A stretch of 64,000 nt of DNA from a virus (IMGVR_UViG_3300020731_000015:1-64000), one strand, 5' to 3'. Shown: positions 49,175-57,578, counted from the stretch's first letter. Notes: generated from the letters alone by a model not told the origin. Translations and numbers: made by a program.

Positions 49175-51460
49175 GTGAACTACAAAGATATTCTCTCTAT
49201 CCTTAAGGCTGGCGTTGCTGGTCAATCTGGTGATAAAGACGGTCACGACTTTCGTGGCAATCAATGGACTGTTATGGGCCCTTGGGGTCAACCAGTTCCA
49301 CGACCCCGTGACCCAGCGACTAACAAGCCCCTAAAGGGCGCAGCGTTGGCTGCTGAATTGGCACGACTCTATCCGAGCCCGAACACGCCTATTCCAAACG
49401 CCCCTAAAACGACTGCCAAACCAGCCCCACCAAAGGTATCTGGCTCGACCCCTAAATCACCAAAAGCCCCCAAAGCACCAAAGGCTACGCCAGCACTCGC
49501 ACCAACCCCTACACCGGTCGCTACAACCCCTACAACGCCCCCTAAGCCCGTTGATGAAGCACCAAAGGCCGAAGCCCCAAAGGTAGAGGAAGTCAAGCCA
49601 GAAGAGCCTAAAAAGGTCGAGGATAACCGAGTTATCACGGAAGAGGGTCAGAAGTCTATTCAGGAACGAATTGCCGATGCTGAAAAGTGGGAACCCAAAA
49701 CTGATTTGGAAAAGCGGGCTTCCGAAGCCGCCTCGAAAATCGCCGCCGCAATCCTCGTTCCAAAAGAACGCCGACCCCTATTCGTAAAGAATCTCACTAC
49801 GGTTCTCACCCAGCCAAAGGCTTTTAGAGATGCCGTTGCACAAGCCAAAACCGTAGAAGTCAACGACCGTGTTAGAGACAACGCAGCGATGCTGAAAATG
49901 ATTGGCTTTACGGGTCTTCCAAAGGTCGTATCGGAAGCAGAGTTTAAGGCCACACCCGGCAAGGTCGCCTACTCTGGTCTTTCGTACACTCGGAGTTCTA
50001 CCCAAACACTTCAGCAGAAGTTAGCGACGCTTTACAACGGGGAGTTCCCACGCTACGGCGGTCCTATGTTCGGTGCGGCGTTCTACACATCCGAGAGCAA
50101 AGATGTGCCGGTTTCATACGCCCAAAAGAATGGGGCTAGTGGAACAAATACCTGTATCTTTCGCAACAAGTTAGTTGACCCCAACAATGTCTATAACGCA
50201 TCTGGCAACGGCCCAATGATTAAATTGGATGTCTTATCAGCAACGGCTAGGGAAGACCACGGCAAGTATTCGGCTATGGACCACCCTGACTACAATCTCC
50301 GAGAAATTATGTCGGATGCTGGATACACCGATGACGAAATCAACCGAATTGATGGCAAGGGAAGCCAGCAAGGTATCTTTAGTGGAGACAACAACTGTAA
50401 GAGTATCGGCCCAGCCCTAGCGGGATACGATGCGCTGAAAGATACCCACCACAACTACACAATGGTTCTAAATCGTGGGGCTATGGTCCTACCTGACACC
50501 TACGCAACCAATATCCAACATCAAGGTTCGTTTGGGCCAGAGGGAGCAGCAAATGTGTCTGACAATGTTCCTGTGGATTCGGCTTACGCAATCTCCGTGC
50601 CTACGCCAAAAGCACCCGAAGATGATGAGCAAGATGTCGCTAAAGGTGAATCTGACGGACACCCTTATCGTGGCAACCAATATGGGCCGGGCAAGAGTGA
50701 TGGCACTCCTGAAAAGCCAAAGCCACTACCCGGGTCTGAAGAAGAAACGGAAGAAGTAGTAAAGAAACTCACCGAGGATATGAAGTTGCCTCCTGCTGTT
50801 ATCCGTATGGGTATCCAAGTAGCCCGACCACTTCTCGCAGAAGCCGCTAAATACGAACCGGCTATCACCAAAGCGATTTCTCAATCCGTAAAAGAGAGTG
50901 GCGGAACTCGAAAGCGCGCTCAATCTGCCGTAAAGTCACTCTCTAGTGCTACCGAAAAGGCGGTTAGGGATACCGCCGATTCTGTCCAAAAGGGCTTGAC
51001 TGCTGAAATCACATCTAACTCCCTTTCCAAAGAAGCCGGAGAAATCCACGACCTCGTTCGCTATACGGTTATCTGGCCACAAAAGGAAATAGCAAGCGGC
51101 GCGAACAAGATGATACAGAGCCTCGCCAATAAGGGCTTCGTTCCATACAAAGACGAGAACGGCACGGAGATGGTGAAAAACTACTTCCACGATAGGCCGG
51201 GAAACTCATACCGAGGCATCAATGCCAACTTCGTTGACCCCAAGAGTGGAATGGTCTTTGAGGTTCAGTTCCACACACTCCAAAGCCTTGATACTGCTGA
51301 AAAGATGCACAAAATATATGACAGTATTCGCAAACTAGATAAGACCGACCCAGTTTACGAAAAGGGGCAGGAAAAGATGCGAGCGGGCTTCGCACAGGTA
51401 AAAATCCCACCGGGAATTGACTCGGTTGGAAATGTCTGGTTCAAGAAGGCTATAATTTAG
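49175..51460 (+). CDS. Tag protein with ART-like and RelA/SpoT-like domains
   Basis: 761 aa from GTG. Tag QSGDKDGHDFRGNQWT near residue 17, then a Pro/Ala/Lys-rich linker (50-155). Residues about 240-440 form an ADP-ribosyltransferase-like domain (VAYSGLSYTRSS; FGAAFYTSESKDVPVSYAQ). A second tag KGESDGHPYRGNQYG lies near 490. The C-terminal domain has DLVRYTVIW (about 626), NSYRGINANF (about 679) and EVQFHT (696), the pattern of RelA/SpoT-type pyrophosphokinases (YRG, E-x-Q). It might make alarmones or pyrophosphorylate tRNA in the host; activity is not shown. Confidence 0.78.
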   Translation: MNYKDILSILKAGVAGQSGDKDGHDFRGNQWTVMGPWGQPVPRPRDPATNKPLKGAALAAELARLYPSPNTPIPNAPKTTAKPAPPKVSGSTPKSPKAPKAPKATPALAPTPTPVATTPTTPPKPVDEAPKAEAPKVEEVKPEEPKKVEDNRVITEEGQKSIQERIADAEKWEPKTDLEKRASEAASKIAAAILVPKERRPLFVKNLTTVLTQPKAFRDAVAQAKTVEVNDRVRDNAAMLKMIGFTGLPKVVSEAEFKATPGKVAYSGLSYTRSSTQTLQQKLATLYNGEFPRYGGPMFGAAFYTSESKDVPVSYAQKNGASGTNTCIFRNKLVDPNNVYNASGNGPMIKLDVLSATAREDHGKYSAMDHPDYNLREIMSDAGYTDDEINRIDGKGSQQGIFSGDNNCKSIGPALAGYDALKDTHHNYTMVLNRGAMVLPDTYATNIQHQGSFGPEGAANVSDNVPVDSAYAISVPTPKAPEDDEQDVAKGESDGHPYRGNQYGPGKSDGTPEKPKPLPGSEEETEEVVKKLTEDMKLPPAVIRMGIQVARPLLAEAAKYEPAITKAISQSVKESGGTRKRAQSAVKSLSSATEKAVRDTADSVQKGLTAEITSNSLSKEAGEIHDLVRYTVIWPQKEIASGANKMIQSLANKGFVPYKDENGTEMVKNYFHDRPGNSYRGINANFVDPKSGMVFEVQFHTLQSLDTAEKMHKIYDSIRKLDKTDPVYEKGQEKMRAGFAQVKIPPGIDSVGNVWFKKAII

Positions 51461-51462
51461 GT
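51451..51462 (+). promoter_or_regulatory. -10 element of a leaderless start
   Basis: Consensus TATAAT at 51451-51456 inside the end of the preceding gene, 6 bp before the ATG at 51463. A TTGGAA 19 bp upstream is the only -35 candidate. Confidence 0.55.
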
Positions 51463-51678
51463 ATGGATTGGATTTACTACGAACGCCGATACAAAGACGG
51501 CTCTTTGGCCGCTGGGTATCGCTATGACAACGAGCATCGTGGTGAAATCCTTACGGCTAACGGCTGGCAACACTCCGACAACTTCTTCCACAAACTAATC
51601 ACGGGCGACAACGCCCTACGCCAATTAGAGGGAATCCCCGGTTGGGCCTATAACGAACAGGGAAACTTGATTCAGTAG
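51463..51678 (+). CDS. Hypothetical protein
   Basis: 71 aa (MDWIYYERRYKDGSLAAGYR...), aromatic and without tag. Probably leaderless. It breaks the run of tag genes. Function unknown. Confidence 0.7.
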   Translation: MDWIYYERRYKDGSLAAGYRYDNEHRGEILTANGWQHSDNFFHKLITGDNALRQLEGIPGWAYNEQGNLIQ

Positions 51679-51716
51679 GGTAAAGTATCGGGAATCCTAG
51701 TTTGGAAAGGCCCGTT

Positions 51717-52604
51717 ATGACTTCGGACATCAATGCTGAAATCTTGGCGTGGGTCCGACTAGCAAAGGCTGGCGATACCAAAGGTCACGCTTTTCACGGC
51801 AATCAGTATCAAGAGGGCGAGAGTGGTGGCGAAGCCCCAGCCCGACAGGTAGATTCGAGTCGCTATCAGGCAAATGGTCGCTACGGAACTGCTGAAACCA
51901 CCGAATCAATCAAGCCGACAGTTGCCGAAAAGCCAAAGCCCGCCGAACTTCCAAACCACGACACCCGCATAAAGAGCGACCCAGCCGATACCTCTCCAAA
52001 AGGCATAAAGAATTGGGCTCGAGAAATCCACTTCGCGCTCACTCGTGGCGAGCAACCCATTATCTCCGCCCAGCACTTCCCCGCCTTGATTGCTGAAATG
52101 GCCCGAACGAACTCAAAGGGCAACGACATAACCAACATCCGTATTGACGGAACTCGCCTTATGGGATTAGACGGAAAGGGCTACTCTCGCAGCAAAATGC
52201 CCCAAATTGACGAGAGCGAACGCCCCCAATTCCTAAAGGATATTGAGAAGTCAGACGGAATCACCGTAAAGCCAATGTCCGTTGACCCCACGACCCTAAA
52301 GCCAATCCAAAAGGAAATCAACGGCGACAAGTCTGGGGCGATTATGAAGAAGAACCCAGATGGTATTCCCGACAATATGCGAATCTTGGTTTCCAAAGAT
52401 GGTTATGTAGTGGATGGACACCACACTTGGGCCGCTGCCGTTGCGCTGAAATTGGCAGGAAAGTCGGCTCAATTCCCGGTCTATCAACTCTCCTGTGACT
52501 GGAAGAAAGCGATGGATGTCGGCCTCGCTTGGGATAAGGAACACAATGTTCCCCTACAAGGATTTGATACCAAGCCACCGGTTTTATCAAAATCCGTGAA
52601 ATAA
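51717..52604 (+). CDS. Tag protein with ParB-like domain
   Basis: 295 aa from the ATG behind GGAAAGG. Helix DINAEILAWVRLAKA, tag GDTKGHAFHGNQYQ, a Pro/Lys linker (40-90), then a domain with LKPIQKEING and ILVSKDGYVVDGHHTWAAAV. LxPxQ...I and VDGHHxWxAA resemble ParB/sulfiredoxin-like folds, some of which bind CTP or phosphorylate or cut. A paralogous domain is in 53009-57256 (residues about 735-915). Activity unknown. Confidence 0.75.
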   Translation: MTSDINAEILAWVRLAKAGDTKGHAFHGNQYQEGESGGEAPARQVDSSRYQANGRYGTAETTESIKPTVAEKPKPAELPNHDTRIKSDPADTSPKGIKNWAREIHFALTRGEQPIISAQHFPALIAEMARTNSKGNDITNIRIDGTRLMGLDGKGYSRSKMPQIDESERPQFLKDIEKSDGITVKPMSVDPTTLKPIQKEINGDKSGAIMKKNPDGIPDNMRILVSKDGYVVDGHHTWAAAVALKLAGKSAQFPVYQLSCDWKKAMDVGLAWDKEHNVPLQGFDTKPPVLSKSVK

Positions 52605-52611
52605 TAGGATT

Positions 52612-53019
52612 ATGACGAACGCATCAGATTTCAGCAGAGGCAATTTGCTTGGCCCAGATGGGGTTTATCGTGAGTTCATCAAGGGTGATTTCTCTGGCCA
52701 CGTCTTTCGTGGCAACCAGCACTCGGTCGGTGGCGTAGGTCACTTCGACCCTTGGCGCGCAACCCTAATGACTATCTGTGCTTCGGGCCACCAGAACACC
52801 ATCGGCGTTCCCCCAACTTGGATTGAGCGTGATGCTCAAGGTAAGCCAACTGGTCAGTTCACGGCGGGAACCCAGAGCCGTATGTGCGCTACTTGTTCCA
52901 AACCTCTACCTAACCGTTGGAAGTTGATAAACGGACAGAAGTTTATTCAGCCCGACAAGCAACCCGTGACGAGCGCAAACCAATGGCTTTACGGTGGAGT
53001 AAAGAACTATGTCAAGTAG
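52612..53019 (+). CDS. Small tag protein with Cys pairs
   Basis: 135 aa. Tag KGDFSGHVFRGNQHS near residues 24-38; later ICASGHQN and MCATCSKP could bind zinc. 11-bp overlap with the next gene. TAATAG lies 4 bp before the ATG. Function unknown. Confidence 0.75.
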   Translation: MTNASDFSRGNLLGPDGVYREFIKGDFSGHVFRGNQHSVGGVGHFDPWRATLMTICASGHQNTIGVPPTWIERDAQGKPTGQFTAGTQSRMCATCSKPLPNRWKLINGQKFIQPDKQPVTSANQWLYGGVKNYVK

Positions 53020-56000
53020 TTTGGAAAAGCAAGTCTTCCAGCCGAACTTCGTAAAGTTCACCAACACGGAAATCGTTGACCGCAACCCTATTTCTGGCAC
53101 GACTTTCTTTGGAAACCAGAACAACGGCTTCCAACTCGTTAAGTTTGCTGATGGCTCTAACGGAGTTGAGAAGCGACTCAAGCATTGGGTCGGGAACAAG
53201 ACTGGTCGCCTCTATCGTGGCGAACTTCTCGGTGCGCAGGAATACCTAGCGGCTCGTGTGGGCGAAGTAATGAACGCCCCTATCCGTGACTGCCACTTCA
53301 CTAGCAAAGACGCACAGAGTATCGTTATGCCGTTTATTGATGGGCGCTCTGGTGCTGAAATGAACGATAAGGATATCCCCGACACTCCACAAGGAGTAGC
53401 CCTACGACTATTTGACTACCTAGTAGCCAACGCAGACCGACGCCCCAAGAATATTATGTTTGCTGATAACGGAAACATAGTGGGTATTGACCACGCCCTT
53501 TGTAATTTCCGGCCTCGTGAGCCTAAGCCAGAGTTGATTACTATCCTTTGGAACGGCGGAGTCACCCTAAGTAGTTTGGAAATCCTAAAGCCAAAACTGC
53601 TTGCTCTCGGTGGTTTGTTTTCCCAAATGGGTATGACAGAAAAGTTTGGAAACCTAATCGGCAACCTCGACCGATTGATTGCGGCTTTCACCAAAATCCA
53701 AAATATCGCGGTGGCTAAGGCCGCCTTTGACTCACAGACCCCACCACAAGCCGTTCAACAAGCAGCGAAACAGGCTTTGGAGTGGATAGCAGACGGCAAG
53801 GCTGGTAGGAACTTTACCTCGGTAGGTCGTAAAAGGGCTTCAGACCTCGCTCACGGACACCCAGTATCCCTAGAAACCCTAAAGCGTATGAAAGCCTACT
53901 TTGATAGGCACGGCGTTGATAAGCAGACCCCACATTGGAACGAGCCAAGCCCCGGCAAGGTGGCGTGGTATGCGTGGGGTGGAGATGCTGGCTACTCGTG
54001 GGCTAAGAAGATGGTCGCTCGTGCTGAAAAGGCCGCAGAAGCGGTCCGTAAAGATGCCGACACCGATAGGAAAAAAGCGGACGCGAAACTAAAGGAAGCA
54101 GAAGCACTAGCGGCAGAAGCCTTTGATTTTCGCCGTAGGGAACACTTTGAGTCGGCCGCCAACGCTCACGCCAATGCCTCACGCTTATTCTTTGAGGCTT
54201 CCAAACTCTACGGAAATGACGAGAATGGTGATGCCGTAAGCGCACTCGCTAGGGGAAACTCGGAGAAAGACCTAGCCGAATCCGCCCGATTTACAGACCA
54301 GATGGGCGAACAACACAGTCCTGCTGAAATCCACGATGGAACTTGGGTGGATGGGGGTGCTTGGGCTGGCGGAACCGACCCGGTGGAAAAGGGAGATGTC
54401 GTAGGACACGAGTTCCACGGGAATCAATGGACCGGAGATGAATACGACTTCAATAAGGATTCTTACGACCACAATGCTTGGGGTTCGCCACTCAAGTATG
54501 ACTCTTGGACAGGGGCAACGACCGAAGACAAGTCAGAAAAAGTTGGTGATTATGTCTTTAATTCTAGGTTGCCTAGTAGCGAATACATCGCTTATATGAA
54601 GTCGCACTTTTCATACAACAACATACCAACGCCAGACAAACTAACCACTAACTGGAAAGATGAAATGGCGAAAGCACGGAGTAAGTATGTCGTTAGTGAT
54701 GTATGGGCTACGAAAATAAACGACAAATTGCGAAAAGACAAAGCACTTAGCCCCAAGCAACAAACGGAGTTTGAGGCCGTAAAGAAATGGGCCGAGTCAG
54801 AAACGATTATCAAACCGGTATCGCTATACCGAGTGTCTATCTTGCCTGATGCTGTTTTGGACAAACTGCAGCCCGGAACTTCCTACTTGGAAAAAGGATT
54901 CCAATCCACTTCCATATCACCATCAGATATGATTAATTACGGAGTATCCCGAAGATTGGGTGGGGATACCCATACGGCTATTAGCGGCAATAGGGTTTAT
55001 TTTAGGCTCAACGCACCAAAGGGAACGAAAGCCGTTGACGCTTACTCGGAAGAAGTGGTATTGCCACCCAACACGCAAGTTTCAGTCACTAGCCGAGCAA
55101 CCGACAAGATGGGTAATACCTACATCACGGCAGATATCAATAATAGCACGGAAGTCAAAAAGGGCGACTCGCCCGGTCACGAGTTTCACGGCAATCAGTA
55201 CGAGGCAGGTATCGTTTCCAAACTAGATGCTGGCGAGAGCCCCGAAATCGCTTCTGCTGATTTGCCCGGTCTGGTTTCTGGCATCCACGACTTAGGTTCT
55301 CGTGGTCACGGATACGACATTACGAACCTAAAAGTTGATGGAGAAAAGCCTTTCCAAACTGACCACGATGCTGATTTGCTTCGTGAGCATATGCCCCAAA
55401 TACTCCCAAGCCAACGAGCAGAGTTCCTCAAGGATATTCAGAGCGAATACGGAATTGTAAGCAAGGCAGAAGAGGTCAACCCCAAAACCCTAAAGCCCTC
55501 ACAAACAGAGATTGATGGTTGGAAGACGGGTGGCGTTTATAAGGAGTTTGCTGAAAAGGGCATACCCGCCGAGCGCGCTCCACTCGTTTCTAGCGACAAC
55601 TACATTATTGACGGACACCACTATTGGTCGGCGGCAATCGCCCTAAAAGCCGCAAACCCCGACTACAAACTCCCTATTCGCCGTTTATCCTGCGACCTAG
55701 ACACGGCACTAAAGGTTGCTAACCAATGGCACGACAAGGTTGGCAACCCACGCCTATCGCTGGGCGATACCCAAGTTTCCAAATCAGGAGTAGCCGGACA
55801 ATCTGGTGATAAAGAGGGCCACGCCTTTAGAGGCAACCAATGGTGGATGATGGGGCCAGACGGAGTTCCAGTTCCACGCCCTCGAGCACCTAAAACCGAT
55901 ACGGGAGACAAGACACCAGCGGCCCCTAAAGCCCCAAGGGTATCAACCCCACGCGCTCCAAAAGCCACGCCAACTGCTGAAACGCCTAAGCCTATCTACC

Positions 56001-57256
56001 AAGAAGACCTCAAAGTTCCATACGGCAAGGGAGTTATTCCGCCGGGCTGGAAGAAAACTGGCACGACTTCGGTAGTTATCCCGTCTAGAGATTGGAGTAA
56101 GCCGCCGAAGATAGTTAATTGCACAACCTTTTCTTCAGCAAAGGGCAACACCGCTATTATCGGCACAAGAGCGCGTGGGTGGAAGATAGGCGACCGATAC
56201 ACCAATACCGTCTTGATGACGATTGACAGATTTGCTACGGGAAAGCAAGTTGAGTTTGTTCACACTCTAAGACAAGGCGCGAACACCCTTGCTTCTGTCT
56301 CTTTGGGAAATCCAAACTCCCTAATGATTGGCCGCTATGGAATTATTGGTAGAGACTTAAAGGCGGGCATAGAAAAGTATCGCCCCAACTACCAAACAGA
56401 TGATACGACACCAGAGGCAATCAAGGCTCAAGCCGATTGGGATTCCCTAAAGGATACGGCAGTCGCACAGGCAAAGGGTGAAATCAACACCCAAGAGGGT
56501 CGTGATGCTTTGGATAAGGTCGAGGCAACGCTTCAGGCTACTGATAATTCCAATTTGGCTAAGGGCTTTACGATTGACAAGTTGGGCCGAACTTGGAACA
56601 CGGGCGACCTATTTATGTCCTCCCAACGCCGTATTGAGTCAACGATTATCCACGAACTAGGCCACTCCAACTTCTTTAGTGATGGCAAAAAAATAACCGA
56701 TGTAATCCCAGAACTCCAAAAGTCTTTGGGTAGCAAAGTAGACCTTTCTAAAGAAAACGAGAGCGGCAAAAGGGGTTTCGTAAGAAACATCAAGACCCCC
56801 GCCCTCAATTTCGGTGGAAAGACAATAGTTCCTAGAGGTGAAGTTAAAGACTTTCTAGATAAACACGAGCCCGGCATCTACCCTCTCTCGTTGGATACAA
56901 CGAAAGCCCTCAAAGCGATTGGTGGAACCAAATACGGAACGAGCAGTCTCCAAGAGTTAGGTGCTGAATCGTTCGCCCAATTCCAACTAGGGATAACCCA
57001 ATCGCCCATAACCCAAGCCTTTGCTACCTCTCTCGGCTGGCAACAGGCTGGAACTACGGTAGCCAAGTCTGGTAGCGTTGCTGATATGAGTCAATCCCAA
57101 TCCCCCAATGTTTACTACTCGCCAGAGTTCGGTGGGGAAGTCGCACGGGTATTCCTAGAGGATTCCCTTGATGGCCCACGCCTTGTGGTTGGTGATTCGG
57201 TGGAAAACTACGGCCACCCAGACCAGACTGACGACTCGACTGAAGACGAGGAATAA
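53009..57256 (+). CDS. Giant tag protein: kinase-like, ART, ParB-like, zincin
   Basis: 1415 aa. Residues 10-250: PI3K/HipA-like kinase fold with NADRRPKNIMF (141-151) and VGIDHALCNF (158-167), the catalytic and metal loops. About 265-345: a DLAHGHPVSLETLKRM ... AWGGDAGYSWA module known from other phage head-region proteins. Tag 1 at 461; an ART-like domain about 475-715 (LYRVSIL, FQSTSIS, AYSEEVVLP; the residue two before the catalytic Glu is Ser, not Glu/Gln). Tag 2 at 718; ParB-like domain to about 915 (IDGHHYWSAAI). Tag 3 near 930; a Pro-rich linker, then a metalloprotease-like IIHELGHSNFF (H1215, E1216, H1219). A hairpin terminator follows, though it lacks a plus-strand T-run. Confidence 0.8.
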   Translation: MSSSLEKQVFQPNFVKFTNTEIVDRNPISGTTFFGNQNNGFQLVKFADGSNGVEKRLKHWVGNKTGRLYRGELLGAQEYLAARVGEVMNAPIRDCHFTSKDAQSIVMPFIDGRSGAEMNDKDIPDTPQGVALRLFDYLVANADRRPKNIMFADNGNIVGIDHALCNFRPREPKPELITILWNGGVTLSSLEILKPKLLALGGLFSQMGMTEKFGNLIGNLDRLIAAFTKIQNIAVAKAAFDSQTPPQAVQQAAKQALEWIADGKAGRNFTSVGRKRASDLAHGHPVSLETLKRMKAYFDRHGVDKQTPHWNEPSPGKVAWYAWGGDAGYSWAKKMVARAEKAAEAVRKDADTDRKKADAKLKEAEALAAEAFDFRRREHFESAANAHANASRLFFEASKLYGNDENGDAVSALARGNSEKDLAESARFTDQMGEQHSPAEIHDGTWVDGGAWAGGTDPVEKGDVVGHEFHGNQWTGDEYDFNKDSYDHNAWGSPLKYDSWTGATTEDKSEKVGDYVFNSRLPSSEYIAYMKSHFSYNNIPTPDKLTTNWKDEMAKARSKYVVSDVWATKINDKLRKDKALSPKQQTEFEAVKKWAESETIIKPVSLYRVSILPDAVLDKLQPGTSYLEKGFQSTSISPSDMINYGVSRRLGGDTHTAISGNRVYFRLNAPKGTKAVDAYSEEVVLPPNTQVSVTSRATDKMGNTYITADINNSTEVKKGDSPGHEFHGNQYEAGIVSKLDAGESPEIASADLPGLVSGIHDLGSRGHGYDITNLKVDGEKPFQTDHDADLLREHMPQILPSQRAEFLKDIQSEYGIVSKAEEVNPKTLKPSQTEIDGWKTGGVYKEFAEKGIPAERAPLVSSDNYIIDGHHYWSAAIALKAANPDYKLPIRRLSCDLDTALKVANQWHDKVGNPRLSLGDTQVSKSGVAGQSGDKEGHAFRGNQWWMMGPDGVPVPRPRAPKTDTGDKTPAAPKAPRVSTPRAPKATPTAETPKPIYQEDLKVPYGKGVIPPGWKKTGTTSVVIPSRDWSKPPKIVNCTTFSSAKGNTAIIGTRARGWKIGDRYTNTVLMTIDRFATGKQVEFVHTLRQGANTLASVSLGNPNSLMIGRYGIIGRDLKAGIEKYRPNYQTDDTTPEAIKAQADWDSLKDTAVAQAKGEINTQEGRDALDKVEATLQATDNSNLAKGFTIDKLGRTWNTGDLFMSSQRRIESTIIHELGHSNFFSDGKKITDVIPELQKSLGSKVDLSKENESGKRGFVRNIKTPALNFGGKTIVPRGEVKDFLDKHEPGIYPLSLDTTKALKAIGGTKYGTSSLQELGAESFAQFQLGITQSPITQAFATSLGWQQAGTTVAKSGSVADMSQSQSPNVYYSPEFGGEVARVFLEDSLDGPRLVVGDSVENYGHPDQTDDSTEDEE

Positions 57257-57286
57257 GAAACCCCCCAACCGAAGTCAGGGGGTTTC
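57257..57286 (-). terminator. Hairpin terminator of the small RNA
   Basis: GAAACCCCC (57257-57265) and GGGGGTTTC (57278-57286), a 9-bp stem. Read on the minus strand it is followed by TTATT. It may also slow plus-strand transcripts from the tag genes. Confidence 0.6.
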
Positions 57287-57405
57287 AGCGACTAGGCAGT
57301 ATCCGGTTCCGAAAGCGACATCCGGCTAGGCTTGCGGACCGGTGGCTCTCGCCACGCAGCGTTCAAGGTTCGCCCCGTGTCCGTCCTTTCAGCGGCGGAT
57401 ACTAC
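57257..57405 (-). ncRNA. Candidate structured small RNA
   Basis: A minus-strand promoter (57413-57441) places the start at about 57406. The RNA opens with GTAGTATCCG (57405-57396), which pairs with CGGATACTGC (57305-57296; one G-U), encloses a GTGGC-GAGA-GCCAC hairpin and other GC-rich helices, and ends in a GAAACCCCC/GGGGGTTTC hairpin followed by TTATT. Nothing coding is seen. It matches no RNA class I recognise and is antisense to nothing except the gap after the giant tag gene. Promoter, closing stem and terminator agree in position, which supports it. Confidence 0.65.
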
Positions 57406-57412
57406 ATAAGTA

Positions 57413-57441
57413 ATACTATACCCCTATCTAGTGTTTGTCAA
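57413..57441 (-). promoter_or_regulatory. Promoter of the small RNA
   Basis: Minus strand TTGACA, 17-bp spacer, TAGTAT. The -35 is perfect and the spacing ideal. Confidence 0.75.
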
Positions 57442-57578
57442 GTCTTTATCCCCACTATTTTCGGGCTCTCCAACGGCATAAATCCTTGTAAATAAAGGGA
57501 TTTCAGCAGTTGCTTGCTTCGGATACCCCAACCGACTAGGATGGTTAAAACCCCCAATGGGCGACCAAAGGAGGCGTT
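57442..57578. other. Gap before the Rpf-like gene
   Basis: Together with the RNA locus this makes a 322-bp stretch without a gene. GGAGG at 57570-57574 is the ribosome-binding site of the GTG at 57579. No clear plus-strand promoter was found. Confidence 0.4.

Noticed and set aside
57290-57400. tRNA-like look of the GC-rich RNA (GGTTCGCC, GTGGC loops)
   Set aside because: No cloverleaf with a 7-bp acceptor, anticodon arm and T-loop GTTCRANNC could be drawn on either strand.
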